Below the pieces are notes generated by a model that saw only the letters and a list, made by a program, of their open reading frames with translations, was not told the origin of the DNA and searched no databases. A stretch of DNA of 64,000 nt, from the NCBI GenBank assembly GCA_038146785.1, contig JAYQSI010000016.1:434001-498000 (forward strand). The letters are read 5' to 3'. Positions 9,160-16,046 of this stretch are shown one piece after another; position 1 is the stretch's first letter; every line of letters starts with the position of its first letter. Made by a program: the position numbers and the translations under genes. The DNA is from VMDJ01 sp038146785 (lineage in GTDB: Bacteria > Pseudomonadota > Gammaproteobacteria > Chromatiales > Chromatiaceae).

Positions 9160-10570
9160 GAATACAGTTTGGGTGATTGATGATGATCGCTCTATTCGAT
9201 GGGTTTTAGAAAAGGCGTTTGTTAAAGCGGGCATCTCCGTGCGTAGCTTTGAAAGTGCTGAAGGCGTAATGGCCGCACTCAAGCGCGGACAACCCGATGC
9301 GATCATGTCGGATGTGCGTATGCCAGGCCAAGATGGCATTGCGTTATTAGAAGAGATAAAAGAAAGCTATCCAGAGCTGCCTGTCATTATCATGACAGCA
9401 CACTCAGATTTAGATAGCGCGGTATCGGCATATCACAGCGGCGCATTTGAATATTTGCCAAAGCCATTTGATATCAATGATGCGATAGAGCAAGTGCAAC
9501 GTGCATGTCGTGTTAGTAAAGAAAGCCAAGGTCAGCAGCCTGAACAAAATGAACAAGTGATGGAAATCGTCGGTGAAGCACCTGCAATGCAGGAGGTGTT
9601 CCGCGCGATTGGGCGTTTAGCGCGCTCTAACATCACCGTATTAATTAATGGTGAGTCGGGTACTGGTAAAGAGCTTGTTGCGCATGCGCTGCACAAACAT
9701 AGCCCACGTTCACAAGGCCCTTTCATTGCGTTAAACATGGCCGCGATTCCTCATGACTTACTTGAGTCAGAATTGTTTGGTCATGAAAAGGGCGCCTTTA
9801 CCGGTGCGCAAGCGCGACGCCAAGGTCGTTTTGAACAAGCTAATGGCGGCACCCTCTTCCTTGATGAAATTGGCGACATGCCAGCTGAGTTACAAACGCG
9901 TTTGCTGCGCGTTTTGTCAGACGGTGTTTTCTATCGCGTCGGTGGTCACGAAGCAGTGAAAGTTGATGTACGCATCATTGCGGCAACCCATCAGAATTTA
10001 GAAAAGCTGGTTAGTGACGGACGCTTCCGTGAAGACTTGTTCCATCGTTTAAATGTTATCCGTGTGCATGTACCAGCATTGCGTGAACGTCGTGAAGACA
10101 TTCCTTTATTAATGGATCATTTCTTAAAACGTGCTGCAAAAGAGTTGTCAGTTGAAAAGAAAGTCTTGATGCCTAAAGCGATAGAAGATCTGCAAAGCTT
10201 TGAATGGCGCGGCAATGTTCGTCAATTGGAAAACACTGCGCGCTGGTTAACCGTCATGGGTTCAGGTCGAGAGATCTTCCCTGATGATTTACCCGCAGAG
10301 CTACGTGATGAAGTAACACCAAGCACAGCTCAAATCGGCTCTTGGCAAGAAGGCTTACGCCAGTGGGCGCAACGTCATTTGTCAGCGGGCAAGCAGGCGA
10401 TTCTTGATGATGCGATGCCTGACTTTGAAACCATCATGATCGAAACGGCGTTAGCTCACACCGGTGGTCGTAAACAAGATGCAGCGCGCTTGTTAGGTTG
10501 GGGGCGTAATACGCTGACACGAAAGTTAAAAGAATTAGGCCTTGAAGAGACCTATCGCATTACGGGATAA
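9146..10570 (+). CDS. ntrC: Nitrogen regulator NtrC, sigma-54 activator
   Basis: Response regulator that activates sigma-54 promoters of nitrogen-assimilation genes. The receiver domain has D56 in MSDVRMPGQDG. The AAA+ domain has Walker A GESGTGKE, the sigma-54 contact loop GAFTGA and Walker B GGTLFLDEIGD. A Fis-type helix-turn-helix ends the protein. I chose the GTG at 9146, which has a good GGAAGA site at 9135-9140 and gives 474 residues (E. coli 469). The frame is open further upstream, but that extension lies inside ntrB and is not homologous. Likely targets in this window are glnA and its own operon. Confidence 0.96.
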   Translation: MSEHENTVWVIDDDRSIRWVLEKAFVKAGISVRSFESAEGVMAALKRGQPDAIMSDVRMPGQDGIALLEEIKESYPELPVIIMTAHSDLDSAVSAYHSGAFEYLPKPFDINDAIEQVQRACRVSKESQGQQPEQNEQVMEIVGEAPAMQEVFRAIGRLARSNITVLINGESGTGKELVAHALHKHSPRSQGPFIALNMAAIPHDLLESELFGHEKGAFTGAQARRQGRFEQANGGTLFLDEIGDMPAELQTRLLRVLSDGVFYRVGGHEAVKVDVRIIAATHQNLEKLVSDGRFREDLFHRLNVIRVHVPALRERREDIPLLMDHFLKRAAKELSVEKKVLMPKAIEDLQSFEWRGNVRQLENTARWLTVMGSGREIFPDDLPAELRDEVTPSTAQIGSWQEGLRQWAQRHLSAGKQAILDDAMPDFETIMIETALAHTGGRKQDAARLLGWGRNTLTRKLKELGLEETYRITG

Positions 10571-10640
10571 CCGTGCGCTAAACCGCTCTATTGTGTGAGC
10601 TCACCCTTTATAATGCCGCTTTGATTTTTAGAGGTGCCCG

Positions 10641-11039
10641 ATGGATAGCACAAACATAGATCTGCCTGGTTCCAAGATTGTTAGCGTGAGCAAAGATGGC
10701 GATAACGTGCGCGTGCGTTTCGAGCCTGCTTACTTGATCAAGATAATGACCGGTTCAGTTGAGCGTACCCGTTGGTGGCAGAACGGCGATCTTGTGATCA
10801 CCAATGCAGAGATTGAAGATGAGCTCCCTACACTTCCGGCGGATTGTGCTGGTGGTGATGTTGGTGAAAACGTTTATACCTATCGCGACATGGTGCCTGT
10901 GCCATTAGAAAGTGCTGGCTATGCACATTGCGCATTAAAAGTTGAGGGCAGCGATGCGGTGATTCGTGTCAGTGGTGATGGTGTGAAGTTAGAGCTCGAA
11001 GAGGTGCCGAAATATATTGAGCATATTCGTCCGGAATAA
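10641..11039 (+). CDS. Hypothetical protein, 132 residues
   Basis: I do not recognise a family. The protein is acidic and soluble, with no signal peptide or membrane segment, and mainly predicted beta strands (KIVSVSKDGDNVRVRFEPAYLIK). It contains a WW pair in ERTRWWQNGDLVI and two cysteines that are not in a metal motif. A GAGGT-type ribosome site precedes the ATG and a TATAAT lies at 10609-10614, so it probably has its own promoter. It ends at a shared terminator facing a 73-residue orphan on the other strand. Coding is supported by codon use like that of its neighbours and by the clean end at a terminator. Confidence 0.75.
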   Translation: MDSTNIDLPGSKIVSVSKDGDNVRVRFEPAYLIKIMTGSVERTRWWQNGDLVITNAEIEDELPTLPADCAGGDVGENVYTYRDMVPVPLESAGYAHCALKVEGSDAVIRVSGDGVKLELEEVPKYIEHIRPE

Positions 11040-11063
11040 TTTCCAGTCCCCATAAAAGAAGAA

Positions 11064-11088
11064 ACCCGCCAATGGCGGGTCTTTTTTT
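11064..11088. terminator. Bidirectional terminator between convergent genes
   Basis: Seven-base stem ACCCGCC / GGCGGGT with AAT loop, followed on the plus strand by CTTTTTTT. On the minus strand it is followed by TTCTTCTTTT. It serves the 132-residue gene and probably also the 73-residue gene opposite. Confidence 0.85.
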
Positions 11089-11104
11089 AGGCGTCAGCCT
11101 CAGA

Positions 11105-11326
11105 TTATGCGTGTGAACCCACAATCTGGTGAGACAACTCAACTACGCGCATGGCTTTTTCCATGTACACCTGACGGTAGTCTTTCAACAAACCATCTTG
11201 GCTGTAGTAGTAGTCTTTTCCTGAAATGCCGCCGTCGTGTTCACGATCAATGAACTTAGCTTGCAAATCAATCATCTCAGCGATTAAAGCATTCTTCTCT
11301 GCTTTCAAAGCTTCTACGTCGCTCAT
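11105..11326 (-). CDS. Small acidic coiled-coil-like protein, 73 residues, unknown function
   Basis: No family recognised. The first 28 residues (from MSDVEALKAEKNALIAEMID) look like an amphipathic helix able to form a coiled coil. A GGISGKDYYYSQDGLLKDY segment and a second helix follow. It is cytoplasmic by lack of a signal sequence. It has a private promoter region with an extended -10 element and a leader hairpin, which supports real expression. It is flanked by another orphan (10641-11039) and by the dihydroorotate dehydrogenase gene, neither of which tells its role. Confidence 0.7.
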   Translation of the reverse strand: MSDVEALKAEKNALIAEMIDLQAKFIDREHDGGISGKDYYYSQDGLLKDYRQVYMEKAMRVVELSHQIVGSHA

Positions 11327-11349
11327 AGTAAATCTCCGAACGTCGTTAT

Positions 11350-11371
11350 CTGCTCCCAGAATTAGGAGCAG
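11350..11371 (-). promoter_or_regulatory. Leader hairpin before the 73-residue gene
   Basis: Inverted repeat CTGCTCC / GGAGCAG (7 base pairs, 8-base loop) ending 23 bases before the start codon. There is no T-run, so it is not a terminator. If transcription starts near 11372, as the upstream extended -10 suggests, the hairpin forms the very 5' end of the mRNA. Confidence 0.5.
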
Positions 11372-11378
11372 GACAGGG

Positions 11379-11387
11379 AATATAACA
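11379..11387 (-). promoter_or_regulatory. Extended -10 promoter element
   Basis: On the minus strand this reads TGTTATATT, an extended -10 (TGn plus TATATT). No strong -35 is visible, as is usual for extended -10 promoters. It would start transcription near 11372. Confidence 0.45.
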
Positions 11388-11438
11388 TAAATCGAATATT
11401 CGGAACCGCGAATTTAGCCCTGATTTAGGGTGCTTTTC

Positions 11439-12407
11439 TTAGCAGCCACAACCTCGGTTCGATTGGTTGCTGTTTAGCTGAAGTTTGCCAGTGAGCTCGG
11501 CCACAGAAGCAATGTTGTGGCGGGTCAAATAGTCGGCGATTCCTTGATTGATCTTGGGCAAAACCAGTGGATCGTAGAAGAGAGCGGTACCAACACCAAC
11601 AGCGCTTGCGCCAGCCAGTAAGAACTCGATCGCATCTTCAGCGGTCAGCACCCCACCCTGACCAATGATCGGAATGTTATGTGCTTTGGTGACTTGGTAA
11701 ACCTGATGCGTCTTTAAAACCGCAACTGGCTTAATCGCAGGACCAGATAAACCGCCTTGGTTATTTCCAATGAAAGGCTTTTGCGCCTCGATATCAATCG
11801 CCATGCCCATCAAGGTATTGATCACCGCAAAGGCATCACTACCGGCTTCGATGCATCGACGCGCATTTTCAGCGATGTCTGTTTGGTTAGGTGAGAGCTT
11901 GGTGATCAACGGCTTTTTGGTCACACCGCGACAAGCTTCAACCACGCGAGCGGACATGTCTGGATCGTTACCGAACGCTACCCCGCCCTCTTTGACGTTT
12001 GGACATGAGATGTTGATCTCAATCGCATCGATAGGTGAGTCATCAAACTTACGTGTAACCTCAATGTACTCTTCAATGGTTGAGCCAGAGACGTTTGCGA
12101 TGAAGCGTGTCTCTTCAAAATCGAGTGTTGGCAGAATGTCGTTTACGACCTTATCAACACCTGGGTTCTGTAAGCCGATCGCATTAAGCATGCCTTCCGG
12201 TGTTTCATAAACTCGGTGCGGCTGATTGCCCAAACGTTGTGTGCCGGTCGTGCCTTTTAAACAGACAGCACCACAATCGGTATTGGAGAAGCCTTGAATA
12301 CGTGTGTACTCTTCACCAAAACCAACGCAACCTGACAGTAAAACCAGCGGGCTGGCAAAAGACATACCGCAAAAATCTAAGCTCAGTCGTGGATCAGGTT
12401 TGCTCAT
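11439..12407 (-). CDS. Dihydroorotate dehydrogenase, class 1B-like catalytic subunit
   Basis: FMN enzyme oxidising dihydroorotate to orotate in pyrimidine synthesis. The catalytic cysteine is C135 in NISCPNVKEGG, as in cytosolic class 1 enzymes; class 2 enzymes use serine. The blocks NTLMGMAID and GGLSGPAIKPVA are class 1B features. Class 1B needs PyrK (FAD and 2Fe-2S) to pass electrons to NAD, and no pyrK is adjacent. The C-terminus ends in RGCGC, an unusual cysteine tail. Gammaproteobacteria usually rely on membrane class 2 PyrD, so this may be a second enzyme or a relative acting on another pyrimidine. Symbol left empty for that reason. Confidence 0.85.
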   Translation of the reverse strand: MSKPDPRLSLDFCGMSFASPLVLLSGCVGFGEEYTRIQGFSNTDCGAVCLKGTTGTQRLGNQPHRVYETPEGMLNAIGLQNPGVDKVVNDILPTLDFEETRFIANVSGSTIEEYIEVTRKFDDSPIDAIEINISCPNVKEGGVAFGNDPDMSARVVEACRGVTKKPLITKLSPNQTDIAENARRCIEAGSDAFAVINTLMGMAIDIEAQKPFIGNNQGGLSGPAIKPVAVLKTHQVYQVTKAHNIPIIGQGGVLTAEDAIEFLLAGASAVGVGTALFYDPLVLPKINQGIADYLTRHNIASVAELTGKLQLNSNQSNRGCGC

Positions 12408-12424
12408 TGAAATAGGGTCCTAGT

Positions 12425-12889
12425 GTGTTTCACATTGTTTTGTATCAGCCAGAAATTCCGCCGAATACCGGAAACATCATTCGTTTGTGTGCCAATACGG
12501 GTAGCCATTTACATGTGGTTCATCCACTAGGGTTTGAACTCGACGACAAACGACTACGCCGTGCGGGATTGGATTATCACGAATTTGCTAGTGTGTTGCA
12601 GCACCAAAATCTTAATGATTGCTTAGCATCGATGCCGAATCAGCGTGTGTTTGCCTTATCCACACGTGGTCGCCAACGTTATGACCAGGTGAGCTATCAG
12701 GCGGGCGACATATTTTTGTTTGGACCGGAGACACGAGGTCTGCCTCAAGAGGTATTGGATAGCTTGCCAGCTGAACAGCGACTACGGCTGCCCATGCTGA
12801 ATGGACAGCGTAGCCTGAATCTATCGAATACTGCTGCCATCATGCTGTATGAAGCATGGCGACAGATGGATTTTCCAGAAGCGCAATAA
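12425..12889 (+). CDS. trmL: tRNA (cytidine(34)-2'-O)-methyltransferase
   Basis: SPOUT-class methyltransferase for the wobble base of tRNA-Leu. The conserved motifs are PEIPPNTGNIIRLCANTG at the N-terminus, LFGPETRGLP and RSLNLSNTAA in the C-terminal knot that binds S-adenosylmethionine. The 154 residues fit E. coli TrmL (157). The start is GTG at 12425, preceded by AGGGT. Only 17 bases separate it from the divergent DHODH start, so each promoter must lie in the neighbouring coding region or the shared gap. It ends one base before the stop of a small minus-strand ORF. Confidence 0.95.
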   Translation: MFHIVLYQPEIPPNTGNIIRLCANTGSHLHVVHPLGFELDDKRLRRAGLDYHEFASVLQHQNLNDCLASMPNQRVFALSTRGRQRYDQVSYQAGDIFLFGPETRGLPQEVLDSLPAEQRLRLPMLNGQRSLNLSNTAAIMLYEAWRQMDFPEAQ

Positions 12890-12890
12890 C

Positions 12891-13022
12891 TTAATCGCAC
12901 TCCGGCTCAGCTTCGGTTTGGGTTGTTTTCGTGGTTGGCTCACCTTGCTCAGCATCTTGTGCAAAGGCACTGGCGTTGATACTCAATAACAAAATGAGAA
13001 ATGCAGAAGAAATGGCTTTCAT
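12891..13022 (-). CDS. Small secreted protein, 43 residues
   Basis: Encodes a short protein starting MKAISSAFLILLLSINASAFA, a standard Sec signal peptide with probable cleavage after AFA. The mature part is only about 22 acidic, Thr- and Glu-rich residues ending in a cysteine near the C-terminus (PECD). A GGAG site lies 8 bases before the ATG. Its stop faces the trmL stop with a single base between them. I recognise no family. The complete signal peptide and ribosome site argue for a real gene despite its size. Confidence 0.65.
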   Translation of the reverse strand: MKAISSAFLILLLSINASAFAQDAEQGEPTTKTTQTEAEPECD

Positions 13023-13090
13023 AGTTAGCTCCATTGATGAATGTCGCTAAAGCCTAAACAGTTAAGCCTGAATAGAAGCTGAACCGCAGA

Positions 13091-13261
13091 TCAAGCCGTG
13101 CGGTTTTTTGAAGTGATGCGATCCATCCAGCAGGCAACGCCAGCCAAAACCACAGGACGGATACGCTTACGCAGTTCCGGTGGAAGCTGTTGATTGCTCA
13201 GGCAGACAAAAAGACGCTGGCCGAGCTTCATTGAAAATGTGCGGCGGATACCACGAAGCAT
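13091..13261 (-). CDS. Possible small basic protein, 56 residues
   Basis: Open frame starting MLRGIRRTFSMKLGQRLFV, with an in-frame stop 6 codons upstream of the ATG. It is rich in arginine (9) and lysine. It has a hydrophobic stretch VVLAGVACW near residues 37-45. The ribosome site is weak and no family is recognised. Together with the 43-residue ORF it is the only content I see in the 505-base gap 12890-13394; bases 13262-13394 are AT-rich and hold no gene that I can see. Confidence 0.4.
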   Translation of the reverse strand: MLRGIRRTFSMKLGQRLFVCLSNQQLPPELRKRIRPVVLAGVACWMDRITSKNRTA

Positions 13262-13394
13262 TTCAGTACGACCAGGTTATGAAGTTCAGGCCGTATATTA
13301 GAAAACTTTAATATAAAAGTCTAGCGCTATTTGATGGCGTGAGATCAAAGGTAAAAAGAGATTTTGGATTAAAAGTGGTGAAAAAAACTAAAAT

Positions 13395-14396
13395 TTAGCT
13401 ATTTTCTTTACCCACATCCCTAGATAGAAGATTTTGAACGGCTAATTTAGGGTCTAGGCCCTCATAAAGTACTTTATAGGTTTGTTCGGTAATCGGCATC
13501 TCAACCTTCAGGCGTTGCGCCAGTTGCCATACCTCACGGGCGGTATTAATCCCTTCAACCTCTTGCCCTATCGAGGCTTTAGCATCAGCAACAGAGAGTC
13601 CTTTTGCTAAGGCAAGGCCCATACGACGATTACGCGATTGGTTATCGGTACAGGTCAGCGTTAGGTCGCCAAGCCCAGCTAGCCCCATAAAGGTGTCATT
13701 TTGGGCGCCTAAAGCACCACCTAGCCGCATAATTTCTGCTAAACCACGGGTTATTAGGGCTGAGCGTGCATTTGCGCCAAATCCAAGCCCATCAGAGATG
13801 CCGGCAGCAATAGCCATCACGTTTTTACTCGCACCGCCAACTTGAACGCCAATCAGATCGTGACTGATATACGGCCTAAAGTTGTCAGATCGAAGCAATT
13901 CGGCCCATGTTTCTGCAGTTTTCGCATCATTTGAGGCCACAGTTAAGGCAGTTGGGAGTCCTTTAGCGACTTCGCCAGCGAAGCTAGGCCCAGAAACCAC
14001 GGTGAAATGCGCCTGAGGAAAATGTTTCTCTGCCACATCACTGAGTAACTGCTGAGTAGCAGGATCAAAGCCCTTGGTTGCCCAAGCGAGGTTATCTAAA
14101 GATGGACGAAGATCTGCGATTTGCTGACAGACACTCGAGAAGGCGTGTGAAGGGACAACGACCAAGACTTGATCAGCCTGGCTGAGTGTATCTTGTAAGT
14201 GGGTGCTAACTTTTAGGTTATCTGGAAAGGCAATTCCAGGTAAGAACGCTTTATGTTCACGGTCTTGAGCCAATGGGTCCATTTCCGCACTGGAGTGTCC
14301 CCAAAGGATCACCGGATGACGGTGCGCCAAGGATATCGCCAAGGCCGTGCCCCATGAGCCGGCTCCAATAATGGCGATGGTCTGTTGCGCTGCCAT
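13395..14396 (-). CDS. gpsA: NAD(P)-dependent glycerol-3-phosphate dehydrogenase
   Basis: Makes sn-glycerol 3-phosphate from dihydroxyacetone phosphate for phospholipid synthesis. The Rossmann motif GAGSWGTALA starts at residue 11. The family blocks ATKGFDP, VSGPSFAGEVAKGLPTA and GLGDLTLTCT are present, and the length (333) is normal. It follows secB by 5 bases, the same order as in many gammaproteobacteria, and probably belongs to a rhodanese-secB-gpsA transcript. Confidence 0.97.
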   Translation of the reverse strand: MAAQQTIAIIGAGSWGTALAISLAHRHPVILWGHSSAEMDPLAQDREHKAFLPGIAFPDNLKVSTHLQDTLSQADQVLVVVPSHAFSSVCQQIADLRPSLDNLAWATKGFDPATQQLLSDVAEKHFPQAHFTVVSGPSFAGEVAKGLPTALTVASNDAKTAETWAELLRSDNFRPYISHDLIGVQVGGASKNVMAIAAGISDGLGFGANARSALITRGLAEIMRLGGALGAQNDTFMGLAGLGDLTLTCTDNQSRNRRMGLALAKGLSVADAKASIGQEVEGINTAREVWQLAQRLKVEMPITEQTYKVLYEGLDPKLAVQNLLSRDVGKENS

Positions 14397-14401
14397 AAGG
14401 C

Positions 14402-14860
14402 TTAGTGAGTTTTCTCCGCAGACTCTTTCTTTGAAGCCATTTGCTGAGCGTACATCTGCTCAAAATTAACTGGCTGCAGAGTAAATTGTGGGAAGCTGCC
14501 ACGGGTAATCAGGTCACTCACCACTTCACGGGCATACGGATAGAGCGCATTCGGTGCGCCAATACCCATCAAAGGACCGAGCTCTTCTTCACTAAAGCCT
14601 TTTGCTAAGAAAATGCCCGCTTGCTGCACTTCGACCAAAAAAGCGGTCTTATCTTCGTGCTTTGCCACCACATTCACCGTCAAAACGACCTGAATAGTAT
14701 CTTCAGATAGGGCTTGGATCTCAGTTGAGAGGTCAACATTGATCTTGGGCTCCCACTCACTGATGAACACCTGAGGTGCGTTCGGCGATTCGAAAGAGAT
14801 ATCTTTGGTGTAGATACGTTGGATCGCGAATTGGCGATCGGTTTGTTGTTCGTCAGACAT
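14402..14860 (-). CDS. secB: Protein-export chaperone SecB
   Basis: Cytoplasmic tetrameric chaperone that keeps precursor proteins unfolded and hands them to SecA. The core blocks are intact: FAIQRIYTKDISFESPNAP, FLVEVQQAGIF and NALYPYAREVVSDLI. The GSFPQFTLQPVNFEQMY region near the C-terminus is typical for SecA binding. Length 152 (E. coli 155). It lies 14 bases after the rhodanese gene and 5 before gpsA, so translation is likely coupled within one operon. Confidence 0.97.
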   Translation of the reverse strand: MSDEQQTDRQFAIQRIYTKDISFESPNAPQVFISEWEPKINVDLSTEIQALSEDTIQVVLTVNVVAKHEDKTAFLVEVQQAGIFLAKGFSEEELGPLMGIGAPNALYPYAREVVSDLITRGSFPQFTLQPVNFEQMYAQQMASKKESAEKTH

Positions 14861-14874
14861 CGAAGGGTCCTACT

Positions 14875-15303
14875 TTATTTACGGCGCTTAACCGGAAGGT
14901 TTGCTGATTCCCACGCCATAATGCCGCCGGCTAGATTGAACACCTGCTCAAATCCCGCTTTGCGTAATTGGCTGCAGGCTGAGCCCGAACGAGCACCGCT
15001 TTTACAGACCGCGATAATGGGGGTGTTTTTATACTTTTCTAACGCTTTCAGGTCTTTTTGCAGACTATTCAGCGGAATATTTTCAGAATTAACGATGTGG
15101 CCATCTTTCTTAAATTCAGCCATTGAGCGCACATCTAAAACAACCGCGTTGTCGTGATTGATCTTCTGTGTTGCTTCAGTAGGGCTGATGTTGAATTTGC
15201 CACCTGGGTTTGAAATCAGATTCCAAATAAGGGCCACGAGTACTGCTGTGAAAGCGCCAACTAAAATGGCGTGATTGCTCGCAAACTCAAGATATTGTTC
15301 CAT
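14875..15303 (-). CDS. Membrane-anchored rhodanese-like sulfurtransferase
   Basis: Single rhodanese domain tethered by one N-terminal membrane helix (about residues 12-30). The active-site loop is CKSGARS with C100, a six-residue loop that accepts sulfane sulfur. The domain faces the cytoplasm if the short N-terminus is outside; topology is inferred. It is the first gene of the group with secB and gpsA. Upstream lies an ArsR-family gene with the cysteine spacing of persulfide sensors, which makes a role in sulfide or persulfide handling plausible. A terminator-like hairpin between the two suggests separate transcripts. Confidence 0.88.
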   Translation of the reverse strand: MEQYLEFASNHAILVGAFTAVLVALIWNLISNPGGKFNISPTEATQKINHDNAVVLDVRSMAEFKKDGHIVNSENIPLNSLQKDLKALEKYKNTPIIAVCKSGARSGSACSQLRKAGFEQVFNLAGGIMAWESANLPVKRRK

Positions 15304-15329
15304 GCATATGTCTCGGTTGTGATGTGAAA

Positions 15330-15351
15330 ACGGGATGCTAAAGCATCCCGT
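15330..15351 (-). terminator. Terminator after the ArsR-family gene
   Basis: Inverted repeat ACGGGATGCT / AGCATCCCGT with a tiny loop, effectively a 7-8 base-pair stem. On the minus strand it is followed by a short TTTT run. It lies 42 bases after the regulator stop and 27 before the rhodanese start. Confidence 0.6.
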
Positions 15352-15393
15352 CTTATGATTTCCACCTTTTAAGGACCGAAAGTCCCGCGGCGC

Positions 15394-15756
15394 TTAATCG
15401 CCAGCTTGGCAGAAGACTTGGCGCATCATACCAATCAAGGCCAAGGTGCGGTTATCGCCGACCTTGTAATACACGCGATTTGCATCTTTACGTGCTGACA
15501 AAATGCCTTTGTCACGCAAGATAGCCAAGTGTTGAGAGATATTACTTTGAGAGGTACCTACCTGATCAACGATATCCTGAACGCTAACTTCGTCACCGCC
15601 GAGGGTACATAGGATTTTTAGGCGAAGAGGGTGCGACATCGCTTTTAGCGAGCGTGAAGCACGATCAATGTCTGCATCTCCTTCGAGGAGAGACATACCA
15701 TCATCAAAATCGTCGTTATCTTGCATAGTGTTTGCTGCTTCGAGAGTAAAATTCAC
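15394..15756 (-). CDS. ArsR-family repressor, BigR/SqrR-like persulfide sensor candidate
   Basis: Winged-helix repressor of 120 residues. The recognition helix is in VGTSQSNISQHLAILRDKGIL. It has only two cysteines, C50 (LKILCTL) and C116 (RQVFCQ), 66 residues apart. As I recall, the same spacing and sequence context occur in SqrR and BigR, which form a tetrasulfide bridge with reactive sulfur species. The metal motifs of ArsR and SmtB are missing. The GTG start at 15756 is chosen because AAAGGAG lies 8 bases upstream. It is divergent from gpmI and lies upstream of a rhodanese gene. The sensor function is an inference. Confidence 0.85.
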   Translation of the reverse strand: MNFTLEAANTMQDNDDFDDGMSLLEGDADIDRASRSLKAMSHPLRLKILCTLGGDEVSVQDIVDQVGTSQSNISQHLAILRDKGILSARKDANRVYYKVGDNRTLALIGMMRQVFCQAGD

Positions 15757-16046
15757 TCTTGAGTCTCCTTTGTGTGTAACTGCTTTTTTCGTTCCATCGA
15801 TTTATTCTTATTTTTATGAACTTAATAATATCCTGAAATACCCACTTTGCAATGCGGGATAAGTACATTTTAGGGGTAAAGTTTTTTAACCTCGCAAAAG
15901 AAATACTTTGGGAAGTGGCGAAAAAGCCCTGAGTTTGAGAAAATTTAAGCTCGCTTATTTGACGTGCAGCGTAGGTCTCCATTCGCACGTCAGTCGATGT
16001 AGTAGAGGAAAAGAGCAGGGCGATCTCTCGACCAGCTGAATGGGTT

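Noticed and set aside
10594..10605. TGTGAGCTCACC, CRP-like inverted repeat
   Set aside because: The half-sites touch; a CRP site needs six bases between TGTGA and TCACA.
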